DNA from: CAYLPJ01 sp964385465
Lineage (GTDB): Bacteria > Planctomycetota > Phycisphaerae > SM23-33
Reading direction: 5' to 3'
NCBI GenBank assembly: GCA_964385465.1
Contig: CAYLPJ010000058.1
Location: forward strand, 1-43,928
DNA length: 43,928 bases
Shown here: positions 30,146 through 38,850 of the stretch, in pieces
Numbering within the stretch: position 1 is the first letter of the stretch
Layout of the letters: every line of letters starts with the position of its first letter
Translations under genes and position numbers: made by a program
Notes under the pieces: generated by a model
What the model was told of the DNA's origin: nothing
The model's input: the letters and a program-made list of their open reading frames with translations, nothing else
Database searches by the model: none

Positions 30146-33100
30146 ATGCGCCTTCACGTTCTCGCACCGGCACTGACCGCATCGCTCGCCGCGGCCGCTC
30201 TCGCCGCCGATCCGCCGGCCTTTCCCTGGCAGGAGACCCACGCCCGCGTGATCGAAACCGGCGACCTCGCCTGGGCTCCCCGCCCCTTCGCCTTCCGGGC
30301 CGGCGAGACCGTCCGCTGCATCGACTTCGAGAACGGCGACGACAACGCCCCCGGCACCAAGGCGGCGCCGTGGAAGCACCACCCCTGGGACCCCGCCGCC
30401 ACGGGCAAGGCCGCCGACCATGCCGGGTCGACGACGTATGTCTTCAAGCGCGGCGCGACCTACCGGGGCGTGCTCCGCCCGGTCGAGTCCGGCACGGCCG
30501 ACGAGCCCATCCGCCTGACCAGCGACCCGTCCTGGGGCGCCGGGGCGGCGCGGTTCTACGGCTCCCGCCGCATCGCCGGGCGGTGGACCCGCGGCGCCGA
30601 CCACGACCGCATCCCCGACGGCGAGAAGGTCTGGCGGATCGACCTGGACTTCCTGCCGCGGACGCTGTGGCTTCTCGACGGCGAGAAGGTCACCCGCCTG
30701 CCGCTGGCCCGCACGCCGAACTGGACCGAGCCGGACCCGCAGGACCCCATGAGCGAGTGGTGGACATGGCAGCAGCCGCGATGGTGGAAGGGCGAGAACA
30801 AGACGCGCTTCGAGGGCAAGCCGTACCACCTCGGCATCGACGCGAGGCACCTGACCGGCAAGGCGGAGGATTACGTCGGCGGAACGGTCTGGACCGAGTG
30901 GGGCATCGTGATGGGCAGCCCCTACCCGACGCGCATCCGCAAGTACGACGCGAAGCGCAAGGCCCTGGTCTTCGGCGGGCCGTGGATCGTCCACGCCTCC
31001 GAGCAGATCATCGCCAAAAACCGCTACTACCTCGAAGACCTCCCGCACATGCTCGACAGCCCCGGCGAGTGGTGGTTCGACCGCAAGGGCCCCGGCGGGC
31101 GGCTGTACCTGCGCCTGCCCGGCGACGCCGACCCGTCCGGGGCGGTCATCGAGGCGGGGCGGCACATCAACCTGATCGACGCGAAGGAACTGCGGCACGT
31201 GGAGATCAGCGGGCTGACCTTCCGCTTCACCAACGTGCACTGGGCGTACAACTATCCGCAGTGGTGGAACCCGGACCTGCGGGCCGGCGTGATCCGCCTG
31301 CAAGGCGGCGGCGACGGGCTGGTCATCCGCCACAACACGTTCGAGCACGTCCACATGCCCGTGCGGATCAGCGTCCCCAGCAAAGGCGGGCACGTCGGCT
31401 CGGTGACGTTCGCCGACAACGCGGTGCGCCACACCGACCACGGGGCGATCCACGTCATCAACGGCGAGGACAAGAAGCCGCCCTTCGCACGCGGGCGGCT
31501 GGACGAGGTGAACATCCTCCGAAACCGAATGGAGCACATCGGCTGGCGCGTGCTCGCCGGGGCGCACGGGCACGCGGTGAGCGTCCAGCAGGCGACGCGG
31601 ACGCACGTGGCCGGCAACATGCTGGACCGCGTGGCGGGCTGGGGCATCAGCGTCTCGGGGGGCAAGCGGCACGCGACGCCGGCGGTCCCGCTGGCGCGCA
31701 GCCTCGTCCACCACAACCGCGTGGCCGACTGCCTGCTGAAGAGCTGCGACTGGGGTGCGTTCTACATCACCCAGGGCGGGCCGCACTACGTGTTCAACAA
31801 TGTCGCGATCAACCCCGTCGGGCAGATGCACTGGGCGGGCAAGCGCCTGGGGTACGCCTACTACCTCGACGGGGGGTACAAGGGCTACGTGTTCAACAAC
31901 ATCGCCGCGGGGCGGGACAACGACCAGGGAAGCAAGCTCGCCAACGCCGCGGCGCTACAGTCGATGATCAGCTTCGAGAACACGATCTTCAACAACACGC
32001 TGTACCGCTTCGCCACCGGCAGCCGGAGGCAGGCGCCGCACGGCGGGCGGGAGAAGTACCTCGGCAACGTCTTTGCCGACATGAGCAAGATGGTCTTCCG
32101 CCACGCCAAGCCGGCGAAATCCGCCGCGGCCGCCAACGCCGCACACCTGCCCGACGACGCCGACGACTTCCCCTACACCACCAACGCGATCTCGCGCAAC
32201 GTCCTGTACGACGTGCCCGAGACGTTCGGCGTCTTCGAGGTCAACGGCATGCCGTATGCCTCGCTGGCCGCCTTCGCCGACGCGCTGGCCCGCAGGAAGG
32301 CCATGGCGGCCGACGTGGGTACGCCGGCGGACAACCCGCCGCTTCGAGACCCCGCCGGCGGCGACTTCCGCCCGATCCCCGCAGGGCCCGCCGTCGACCG
32401 CGGCGTGAAGGTCTTCGTGCCCTGGGCCCTCCACGCGCCCGTGGCCGAGTGGGCCTTCCGGCTGAACCCGGCCGACCCGACCGTCGTCTTCGACGAGCAC
32501 TGGTTCATGCAGACGTTCTTCGTCGAGCGGAGCATGTATCGCCAGACGCCCCGCTACCCGCTGCACGTCGACGGCGCCGCCGCCGGCAGCTACGTCGACG
32601 GCCCCCTCGAGGACTGGACCCGCGGGGCGCTGGTCTTCGACGGCAAGACGACCGTGGGCCGGGTGACGCACAAGGCCCTGGCCGCGCCGTTCACCTACAC
32701 GAAGAAGCAGCGCGGCCGCGGTGCGGGCGAGGAGGTCTCCGTCCCGGGCGGGCAGAAGCGGACGCTGGACATGGCGGTCAGCAACTTCCTGATCGAAGCG
32801 GTGATCCGCCGGCGCGCGGGCGCCGGCGAGGTGCCCGTCGTCCGAAAGGCCGACGCCGAGGCCGGCTACGGGCTGAGTCTCGCGGCCGGTCGGCCGGTAC
32901 TGTGGCTGCGGTCCGGCGGGCGGACGTGGCGGATCGAGGCCGGCGCGGAGTTGGACGGGGGTCGGTGGCACCACCTGGTTGCGGAAGTGGATCGCCGGGC
33001 CGGCGCCGGGGCCATCTACCTCGACGGGCGGCGGGCGAAGGTCTCCCCGGGCAAGCCGCTGGCCGGCGCGGCCTCGGTGGCCAACGCGGCGGACTTCCTG

Positions 33101-33322
33101 GTCGGCTCCGACGGCGCGAGCGGGCGCTTCGCCGGGGCCCTGGCCTTCCTCCGCCTGGCGCGGGGAACGCTCGCCGACGCGGACACGTCGATCGAGGAGC
33201 TTTACGCCTGGCAGTTCCACGGCCCCCAGACCCGCGACTTCACCGGCCGGGCGCCCGCCGGCCAACGCCGCGACGCCGGCGCCCTGGAGCTGGCGGAGCA
33301 GGGGCCTTCGCCCGGGCGATGA
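30146..33322 (+). CDS. Exported right-handed beta-helix protein with C-terminal LamG-like domain
   Basis: 1058 aa. AAAGGAG lies about 7 nt before the start and a signal peptide (MRLHVLAPALTASLAAAALA) follows. Residues 40-600 resemble parallel beta-helix proteins of the polysaccharide-lyase/glycosidase type: FENGDDNAPGTKAAPWKH near the start is the typical opening, and repeated coils follow (VIRLQGGGDGLVIRHNTFEH, VTFADNAVRHTDHG, HVAGNMLDRVAGWGISVSGG). Residues 870-1040 look like a concanavalin A-like (LamG) domain, with GRWHHLVAEVDRRAGAGAIY and FLVGSDGASGRFAGALAFLR. Such proteins bind or cleave polysaccharides outside the cell. The catalytic residues are not obvious, so the activity remains a guess. 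It follows fetB but has its own RBS and is probably separate. Confidence 0.85.
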   Translation: MRLHVLAPALTASLAAAALAADPPAFPWQETHARVIETGDLAWAPRPFAFRAGETVRCIDFENGDDNAPGTKAAPWKHHPWDPAATGKAADHAGSTTYVFKRGATYRGVLRPVESGTADEPIRLTSDPSWGAGAARFYGSRRIAGRWTRGADHDRIPDGEKVWRIDLDFLPRTLWLLDGEKVTRLPLARTPNWTEPDPQDPMSEWWTWQQPRWWKGENKTRFEGKPYHLGIDARHLTGKAEDYVGGTVWTEWGIVMGSPYPTRIRKYDAKRKALVFGGPWIVHASEQIIAKNRYYLEDLPHMLDSPGEWWFDRKGPGGRLYLRLPGDADPSGAVIEAGRHINLIDAKELRHVEISGLTFRFTNVHWAYNYPQWWNPDLRAGVIRLQGGGDGLVIRHNTFEHVHMPVRISVPSKGGHVGSVTFADNAVRHTDHGAIHVINGEDKKPPFARGRLDEVNILRNRMEHIGWRVLAGAHGHAVSVQQATRTHVAGNMLDRVAGWGISVSGGKRHATPAVPLARSLVHHNRVADCLLKSCDWGAFYITQGGPHYVFNNVAINPVGQMHWAGKRLGYAYYLDGGYKGYVFNNIAAGRDNDQGSKLANAAALQSMISFENTIFNNTLYRFATGSRRQAPHGGREKYLGNVFADMSKMVFRHAKPAKSAAAANAAHLPDDADDFPYTTNAISRNVLYDVPETFGVFEVNGMPYASLAAFADALARRKAMAADVGTPADNPPLRDPAGGDFRPIPAGPAVDRGVKVFVPWALHAPVAEWAFRLNPADPTVVFDEHWFMQTFFVERSMYRQTPRYPLHVDGAAAGSYVDGPLEDWTRGALVFDGKTTVGRVTHKALAAPFTYTKKQRGRGAGEEVSVPGGQKRTLDMAVSNFLIEAVIRRRAGAGEVPVVRKADAEAGYGLSLAAGRPVLWLRSGGRTWRIEAGAELDGGRWHHLVAEVDRRAGAGAIYLDGRRAKVSPGKPLAGAASVANAADFLVGSDGASGRFAGALAFLRLARGTLADADTSIEELYAWQFHGPQTRDFTGRAPAGQRRDAGALELAEQGPSPGR

Positions 33323-33398
33323 GGCCGCAATGGCGCCGCGCACACGACGCCGTTTCGGCCCGCAACGCGGTGATCCTGTCCGGTGAGCGCAGCCCGCC

Positions 33399-35216
33399 CT
33401 ACTCCCCCACGGGCAGGGGGCCGGCGAGGGCCTCGAAGTCGGTGAGGACGGACCGGTGGCCGGAGGTGATCCGCTCCTTGTTCGCCCGGAACGTCGGCAG
33501 GCGCGTGGCGAGCCAGTGGTCGGCGACGGCCGTCTTGGCGGCGGCGACGTCGGCCTCGTCGGTCGTGGCGTGATCGCAGAACAGCGCGCCGACGATCAGC
33601 ACGATGGCCATGTCCACCAGCCGCCGGCCGTGGAGGTCCATGAACTCGGTCCCGCCGGACTGCTGCTTGACGAAGGCGACGGTCTCCTCGAGCTCGGGCA
33701 GGGCGTCGCGGATCGTCTCGACCAGCGGCGCGACCGCCTCGGGCCAGCTCTCGCGGGCGTCGAGGATGTTGTTGACCACGGTCCCGGCCGTGCCGGAGGA
33801 GACGCCGCGGACGGCGGCGAGGACCTGGAGCTGCGTGGTCCCCTCGTAGATCGTGGTGATCCGCGCGTCGCGGAGGTGCCTCTCGACGGGGTAGTCCTTC
33901 ATGTACCCGCTGCCGCCGAGAACGGCCACGGCGTCGTTGCTGACGCGCATGGACATCTCGGAGGCGTAGTACTTGCTCATGGGCGTCAGCAGCCCGTTGA
34001 TCCGCTTGTAGCTTCGGGCGAGCTTCTTCAGCCGCTTGGCCTCGTCCTTGTCCGGCCGACCGAACTCGACGGTCTTCAGCGCCCCGTTTTCGATGTCCAC
34101 GCAGAAGCTGCCGTAGTAGGTCAGCGCGCGGGCGGCCTGGATGTCCACGCTCATCTCGGCGAGCAGCTCGCGGACGGCGGGGAAGTTCTCGATGGCCGTG
34201 CCGAACTGCTTGCGGCTGTGGGCGTAGGCTCGCGCCTCGCGGTAGGCGGCCTCGCCGATACCGAGCGACTGGGCGGCGATGCCGACCCTGGCGCCGTTCA
34301 TCAGGCTCATGACGTAGGTGATCAGGCCGCGCTGGCGCTCGCCGATCAGCTTGGCGGGCGCGTCGTTGAAAAACAGCTCGCAGGTGGGGCTGCCGTGGAT
34401 GCCCAGCTTGTTCTCGAGGCGGCGGACCTTCACCGCCGGGCCGCGCTCGACGAGGAAGAGACTCAGCCCTCGCCCGTCGCTGATCTCCGGCTCGCTGCGG
34501 GCGAGAACCAGCAGGACCTCGCCGCAGCCGTTGGTGATGAATCGCTTGACGCCCCGGACGCGCCAGACGCCCTCTTCGTCCTGGTACACCGCGGCGGGCT
34601 TCTCGGCGTCATCGTCGCCGTCGCCGTCGAGGGCGTAGCCGGCGGTGCGGACGGCCTGGAGGTCGCTGCCGGCGTCCGGCTCGGTGAGGACCATCGCCCC
34701 GGTCCACTTTCCCTCGGCCATGGGGGGCAGGTACTCGGCCTTGATCTGCTCGTCGGCGAAGGCGTTGATGGTCTCGGCGATGCCCTGGAGCCCGTATATG
34801 TTCATCAGCGAGGCGTCGGCGCGGCTGATGATCTCGTTGGACATGGTGTAGACGAGGTTGGGGCAGTTGATCCCGCCGTAGCGGTACGGGAGGGTGAAGC
34901 CCATCAGGTCCGCCTGGCCCAGCGCCTTCAGCGCCGCGGCGATCCCCGGCGCATACGTCACCGTGCCGTCGTCGTTCAGCGTGTTGCCGACCTGGTCGGT
35001 CTCCTCGGCCGTGGGGGCGATGACGTCGCCGGCGAGCTGGCCGACCACGCCGAGGATGCGGTCGTAGTTGTCCACCGCGTCGTCGGCGTCGGCGGGCGCG
35101 AAGTCGAACTCCTCGCCGAAGCGGAAGCCCTCCTCCATCACGTCCGCGAGGCGGGCGACGTCCATGTGCCGGAAGAGAAACCGAATGTCGTCGTTGTCGC
35201 TGTAGAAGTTCGCCAT
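33399..35216 (-). CDS. Acyl-CoA dehydrogenase
   Basis: 605 aa, in the longer class with a C-terminal extension (residues about 470-605). It uses FAD to form a double bond in acyl-CoA and passes electrons to ETF. MVLTEPDAGSDLQAVRT and GVKRFITNG are signature segments, and ITTIYEGTTQLQ contains the likely catalytic Glu458. ATG 35216 lies near the end of the operon formed by etfB, etfA and the retropepsin-like gene. The substrate chain length cannot be read. It is convergent with the beta-helix gene. Confidence 0.93.
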   Translation of the reverse strand: MANFYSDNDDIRFLFRHMDVARLADVMEEGFRFGEEFDFAPADADDAVDNYDRILGVVGQLAGDVIAPTAEETDQVGNTLNDDGTVTYAPGIAAALKALGQADLMGFTLPYRYGGINCPNLVYTMSNEIISRADASLMNIYGLQGIAETINAFADEQIKAEYLPPMAEGKWTGAMVLTEPDAGSDLQAVRTAGYALDGDGDDDAEKPAAVYQDEEGVWRVRGVKRFITNGCGEVLLVLARSEPEISDGRGLSLFLVERGPAVKVRRLENKLGIHGSPTCELFFNDAPAKLIGERQRGLITYVMSLMNGARVGIAAQSLGIGEAAYREARAYAHSRKQFGTAIENFPAVRELLAEMSVDIQAARALTYYGSFCVDIENGALKTVEFGRPDKDEAKRLKKLARSYKRINGLLTPMSKYYASEMSMRVSNDAVAVLGGSGYMKDYPVERHLRDARITTIYEGTTQLQVLAAVRGVSSGTAGTVVNNILDARESWPEAVAPLVETIRDALPELEETVAFVKQQSGGTEFMDLHGRRLVDMAIVLIVGALFCDHATTDEADVAAAKTAVADHWLATRLPTFRANKERITSGHRSVLTDFEALAGPLPVGE

Positions 35217-35296
35217 CAGTGGGGTCCTGCGTTCTGTCCTCGCCGGCGGGCTCGCCGGCGGTCCTGGCTACTGACTCCCGGGCACCGGCGGCCGGA

Positions 35297-35647
35297 TCAT
35301 TGCTCGGGGGGGTGGATCATCCCCGTGGCGGTGTCCAGCCGCAACCCGACGGCATCGAAGGTCGCGGGCGCCACGCGGGGCTGCTCGCCCGCCCTGCCGA
35401 AAGCCGCCTTGACGCGCCCGGCGTGGCCTCGAATGTCCATGTGCACCTCGGCGACCGGGCGGGCCTCCCGCTGCCCCGGCGCCACCACCACCGCCTGCTC
35501 GGCGATCGGCTCGATGCCGAGGTCCCGCAGGACGCGGTCCGGCAGGACCGCGATGTCCGCGTCCGGGTCCACCACGCACTCGACCTCGATCGGCAGCGGC
35601 GAGTCGGCGGCGCTTCTGACCTTCACCGTCATGGGCATCAGGCTCAT
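35297..35647 (-). CDS. Retropepsin-like (clan AA) protein with altered active site
   Basis: 116 aa. VVDPDADIAVLPDRVLRDLG (residues 26-45) lines up with the VDTGxSxxxLPxxxxxxLGL start of bacterial clan AA aspartic proteases, and the following beta strands (ARPVAEVHMDIRGHAGRVKA) suit that fold. The catalytic D-T/S-G reads D27-P-D29 here, so protease activity is doubtful. The start ATG 35647 has AGGAGAG 6 nt upstream. It sits between etfA and the acyl-CoA dehydrogenase, about 24 bp and 80 bp away, so it is part of the operon. A regulatory or structural role with ETF or the dehydrogenase is possible but unproven. Confidence 0.6.
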   Translation of the reverse strand: MSLMPMTVKVRSAADSPLPIEVECVVDPDADIAVLPDRVLRDLGIEPIAEQAVVVAPGQREARPVAEVHMDIRGHAGRVKAAFGRAGEQPRVAPATFDAVGLRLDTATGMIHPPEQ

Positions 35648-35671
35648 CGGTGCTCTCCTCTGGCGGCGTGC

Positions 35672-36727
35672 TCAGGACGCCTCGGCCGCGTGCTCCGGGG
35701 ACGCCCCGCCCCGGATCGCCTTGATCATCCGCGGGATCACGTCGTTCATGTCGCCCACGATCCCGTAGTGGGCGACCGAGAAGATCGGGGCCTCGGGGTC
35801 GGTGTTGATCGCGAGGATCTTGGCCGACTCCTCCATGCCCGCGCGGTGCTGCACCGCCCCGCTGATCCCGCAGGCGATGTACAGCGCGGGGCGTACCGTC
35901 GTGCCGGTCTGCCCGACCTGGTGGTCGTGATCGACGAAGCCCAGGTCCACCGCCGCACGCGAGCCGCCGACGGCGGCGCCGAGGCAGTTGGCCAGGTCCC
36001 AGATCAACCGGAAGTTCTCCCGGCTGCCCACGCCCGCGCCGCCGGCGACGATGATCCGTGCGGCCTTGAGGTTGACGGTCTTGGGCCGGCGGGACGTCTC
36101 GAGGATCCGCAGGGGGGGCTTGACGGCGGAGAGGTCGACCTCGCAGGCGACGACCTCGCCTTCCCGCGAGGCATCCGGCTCGGGCATGGCCATCACGCCC
36201 TCGCGGACGGTGGCCATCTGGGGCCAGCGGTCGAAGTTGACGATCGTGGCGATGATGTTGCCGCCGAACGCCGGGCGGATCTGGTACATGAGCTTCTCGT
36301 GCACCGTCTTGGACCGGGGCTCGGTGTGATCGCCGATCTGGAGGTCGGTGCAGTCGGCGGTCAGCCCGCACTTCATGGCGCTGGCGACCGTGGGGGCCAG
36401 GTCCCGCCCCAGCGGCGTGGCGCCGTAGAGCACGATCTGCGGGCGGAACCGCCCGATCAGCTCGCAGAGCACGCGGCGGTACGGGACGGTCTGGTACTGC
36501 GCGAGCAGCTCGTCCTCGACAAGGTAGACCTTGTCGGCGCCGTAGGAGATCAACTCGCCGGCGAGCGCCTCGACCTTCTGCCCGGTCAGCACGGCGGCGA
36601 CGGGCACGCCGAGCGTCCCGGCCAGCTCGCGGGCCTTGCCCATCAGCTCCAGGGGCACGTCGGAGAGCTGCCCGTCGGTCTGCTCCGCGAAAACCCAGAC
36701 TTCGCCTTCTCGGTTGACGTCAATCAT
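35672..36727 (-). CDS. etfA: Electron transfer flavoprotein alpha subunit
   Basis: 351 aa. VGQTGTTVRPALYIACGISG followed by AVQHRAGM is the canonical FAD-binding segment. The first domain (GEVWVFAEQTDGQLSDV) and IIVAGGAGVGSRENF are also conserved. It forms the ETF dimer with EtfB, shuttling electrons from acyl-CoA dehydrogenases. It follows etfB by 24 bp. No ETF:quinone oxidoreductase is present in the window. Confidence 0.95.
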   Translation of the reverse strand: MIDVNREGEVWVFAEQTDGQLSDVPLELMGKARELAGTLGVPVAAVLTGQKVEALAGELISYGADKVYLVEDELLAQYQTVPYRRVLCELIGRFRPQIVLYGATPLGRDLAPTVASAMKCGLTADCTDLQIGDHTEPRSKTVHEKLMYQIRPAFGGNIIATIVNFDRWPQMATVREGVMAMPEPDASREGEVVACEVDLSAVKPPLRILETSRRPKTVNLKAARIIVAGGAGVGSRENFRLIWDLANCLGAAVGGSRAAVDLGFVDHDHQVGQTGTTVRPALYIACGISGAVQHRAGMEESAKILAINTDPEAPIFSVAHYGIVGDMNDVIPRMIKAIRGGASPEHAAEAS

Positions 36728-36751
36728 CTTCCAGATCCGTTCCTCGGTCGG

Positions 36752-37663
36752 TTAGCCGATGGTGTGGTCTTCGATCAGGTTGCCGATCAGCTCGGCGACG
36801 CCCGCGTCGGTCGGGGGAAACTCGTGGTACTCCCCGCCGGCCAGGACGACCGCCTGGATGCGGTGGACCTTCGTCGGGCTGCCGTCCCGCCCGCACCAGG
36901 TCATGTCGGCGTCGATCTCGTCGAGGTCCCAGTGCTCGATGAGCATGCCCCGCCCGGCCAGCGCGTCGGCCTGGCGGCGGACCTCCGCGGCCCGCTCGTC
37001 GTCCGAAGCGTCCGGCAAGGCCTCGCCCACCGCCTTGGCCAGTTCCAGCGGCGAGAGGGCCTTCTTGTACTTCATGACCCGCTTGGCCGACGGCGGACGC
37101 GGCGTGTTCGCCGTCTCGGTCACCGTCAGCACCGCCGGCAGATCGCACTCGGCGATCTGCCAGCCGTTGCCGAGGTTCCGCCGGACGCGGAGGTGGCTTT
37201 CGTCGGCCTCGATCAGCTCCTCGACGTAGGTCATCAGCGGGATGTCGAGCTTCTCGGCCAGTTGGGGGCCGACCTGGGCGGTGTCGCCATCGATGGCCTG
37301 ACGCCCGCAGAGAACCACGTCCGGCTCGAGCTTCCTCACCGCGCAGGAGAGGATGTAGCTGGTCGCCAGCGTGTCGGACGCGGCCGCGCGGCGGTCGCTG
37401 AGGAGCACGGCGCGGTCGGCGCCGAGGCACAGGGCGGTGCGGAGGGCGTCGCACGCCGCCGGGGGGCCCATCGTCACCACGCTGACCGTGCCCCCGCAAC
37501 GGTCGCGCAGCTCCAGGGCGGCCTCGAGGGCGTTGAGATCCTCGGGGTTGAAGATCGCCGGGAGGGCGGCGCGGTTGACCGTGCCGTCCTCCTTCATCGC
37601 ATCGCCGGTGATTCGCTTCGTGTCGGGAACCTGCTTGATGCAGACTACGCAGTTGATGGCCAC
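36752..37663 (-). CDS. etfB: Electron transfer flavoprotein beta subunit
   Basis: 303 aa. VCIKQVPDTKRI at the N-terminus and VVLCGRQAIDGDTAQVGPQL are the family hallmarks; the second also contacts the nucleotide. I start it at GTG 37663 with AGGGAG about 8 nt upstream, because no ATG precedes the conserved AINCVVCIKQV. It is the first gene of an apparent operon: etfB, etfA, retropepsin-like gene, acyl-CoA dehydrogenase. This is longer than the usual 250-260 residues, with an extension at the C-terminus (WCGRDGSPTKVHRIQAVVLA onwards). Confidence 0.94.
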   Translation of the reverse strand: MAINCVVCIKQVPDTKRITGDAMKEDGTVNRAALPAIFNPEDLNALEAALELRDRCGGTVSVVTMGPPAACDALRTALCLGADRAVLLSDRRAAASDTLATSYILSCAVRKLEPDVVLCGRQAIDGDTAQVGPQLAEKLDIPLMTYVEELIEADESHLRVRRNLGNGWQIAECDLPAVLTVTETANTPRPPSAKRVMKYKKALSPLELAKAVGEALPDASDDERAAEVRRQADALAGRGMLIEHWDLDEIDADMTWCGRDGSPTKVHRIQAVVLAGGEYHEFPPTDAGVAELIGNLIEDHTIG

Positions 37664-37848
37664 TCGTCTCGCTCCCTGGGGGGTTCGGGCACGCGTCGGC
37701 CGCGCCAAACGACAACGGTCCGCCGCAGCGGACCGATCGTGCCGGAAGCATCGCGTGATGGTAGACATCCGCGGGGGTCTCGTCAAGGTCAAATCACCGG
37801 GTGGAGATTTCCCCGATGTCCGCCTACCCTTCGGGACGATACAGGGGG

Positions 37849-37854
37849 TATAAT
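37849..37854 (+). promoter_or_regulatory. Possible -10 box upstream of the orphan gene
   Basis: A perfect TATAAT lies about 86 bp before ATG 37940 in an otherwise GC-rich divergent gap. The sequence 16-18 bp upstream is not a recognisable -35, so sigma-70 use is uncertain. Confidence 0.35.
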
Positions 37855-37939
37855 ATCCGTGGGCGGCATCGGATTGATTCAGTCCGCGCCGTGTCATATC
37901 CGGGTGAATGGACGACGCTCGAGCAAAGGAGAGGTGGCC

Positions 37940-38752
37940 ATGCGCAAGTTTCCGACGGGCACGTGGATTGTCCGCTATGCCGAAGCGATCGGAAAGCTGT
38001 CCTACAATGCCGACAGCAACACGGGCAGCATCCTCGGCATTGACAGAGAATCCGGCTGGTTCACGTGCGGGCGGTACAGCCGGCAATGGACCAGGATGTA
38101 TCGCATTCAGGTCAACGGCTACGAGCTGAAGGCGATCTACAAGGTTCTGGACAATGCCACCGGCAAGATCAAGCACCTCGGGGACTTCCGTGCGATCCTC
38201 CAGTCCAACGGCGAACTGAAGCTGCTGATCCAGAACTCCAAGTGGAGCAACTCCCACAGGTACTACGAGTACAGCGCCTACCCGTCCCGCGGCACGTTGC
38301 GGGAGAACAAGCACGACGCCGGCTACCGCCACATGGTTCGCTTCTGCGGCGGCGGGGTGGGCATCAAGGCCTTCGGGGCCGCGACGATGGGCAACGTCGA
38401 GGTCCGCGACCTCGGCAGCGGCTGGGAACGCCACTATGCCATGGTCGCCGGCGGCGCCGGCGCCAGCGTCGGCCTGAGCTTCCCCGGCTCGACCAACTGG
38501 GTGCCCTGCTACCTCACGCCCCGCTGCAAGAACTGGAAGGGGGCAACGCTGGGCATGTACACGGCCGGCGCGGCCGCCATCGTCGGCTACAACGAGTGCC
38601 GCTGCACCTTCAACCTGCCCAACGCCGGCAAATGGGAAGCCAACTGGTCCGGCTGGGGTGTCAACCTCGAGGCCAAGGTCGATCTGGGCACGCTGGTATT
38701 CGGCAGGTTGATGGGCGAGGTCTACAGCAAGCCGTACTTCCACGACGCGTAG
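37940..38752 (+). CDS. Unrecognised 270-aa protein
   Basis: I do not recognise this protein. It has a clear start (AAAGGAGAGG about 7-9 nt before ATG 37940), no signal peptide and no membrane helix. It is rich in aromatic residues, glycine and tryptophan, with several Cys pairs (ESGWFTCGRYS, VRFCGGGVG, VPCYLTPRCKNW, NECRCTF) and a predicted all-beta character. GGAGASVGLSFPGSTNWVPC suggests a compact beta fold. It stands alone between divergent etfB and a convergent sulfatase, with its own upstream region. The GC content appears a little lower than in the neighbours. Conserved coding quality is supported by the RBS and by the lack of long repeats. Confidence 0.75.
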   Translation: MRKFPTGTWIVRYAEAIGKLSYNADSNTGSILGIDRESGWFTCGRYSRQWTRMYRIQVNGYELKAIYKVLDNATGKIKHLGDFRAILQSNGELKLLIQNSKWSNSHRYYEYSAYPSRGTLRENKHDAGYRHMVRFCGGGVGIKAFGAATMGNVEVRDLGSGWERHYAMVAGGAGASVGLSFPGSTNWVPCYLTPRCKNWKGATLGMYTAGAAAIVGYNECRCTFNLPNAGKWEANWSGWGVNLEAKVDLGTLVFGRLMGEVYSKPYFHDA

Positions 38753-38850
38753 GCCGGCGGCGGTCCCGGGTTGTCCGGCGAAACGGCGCCGGTTACCTCT
38801 TCCCGTCTTCACCCGGTCGGGCGAGCCGGCGGCGCGCGAGCCGGCGGGCG

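Noticed and set aside
30370..33573. A 1067-residue frame overlapping the beta-helix gene
   Set aside because: It is the +2 shadow of the true frame and shows no signal peptide or coils.
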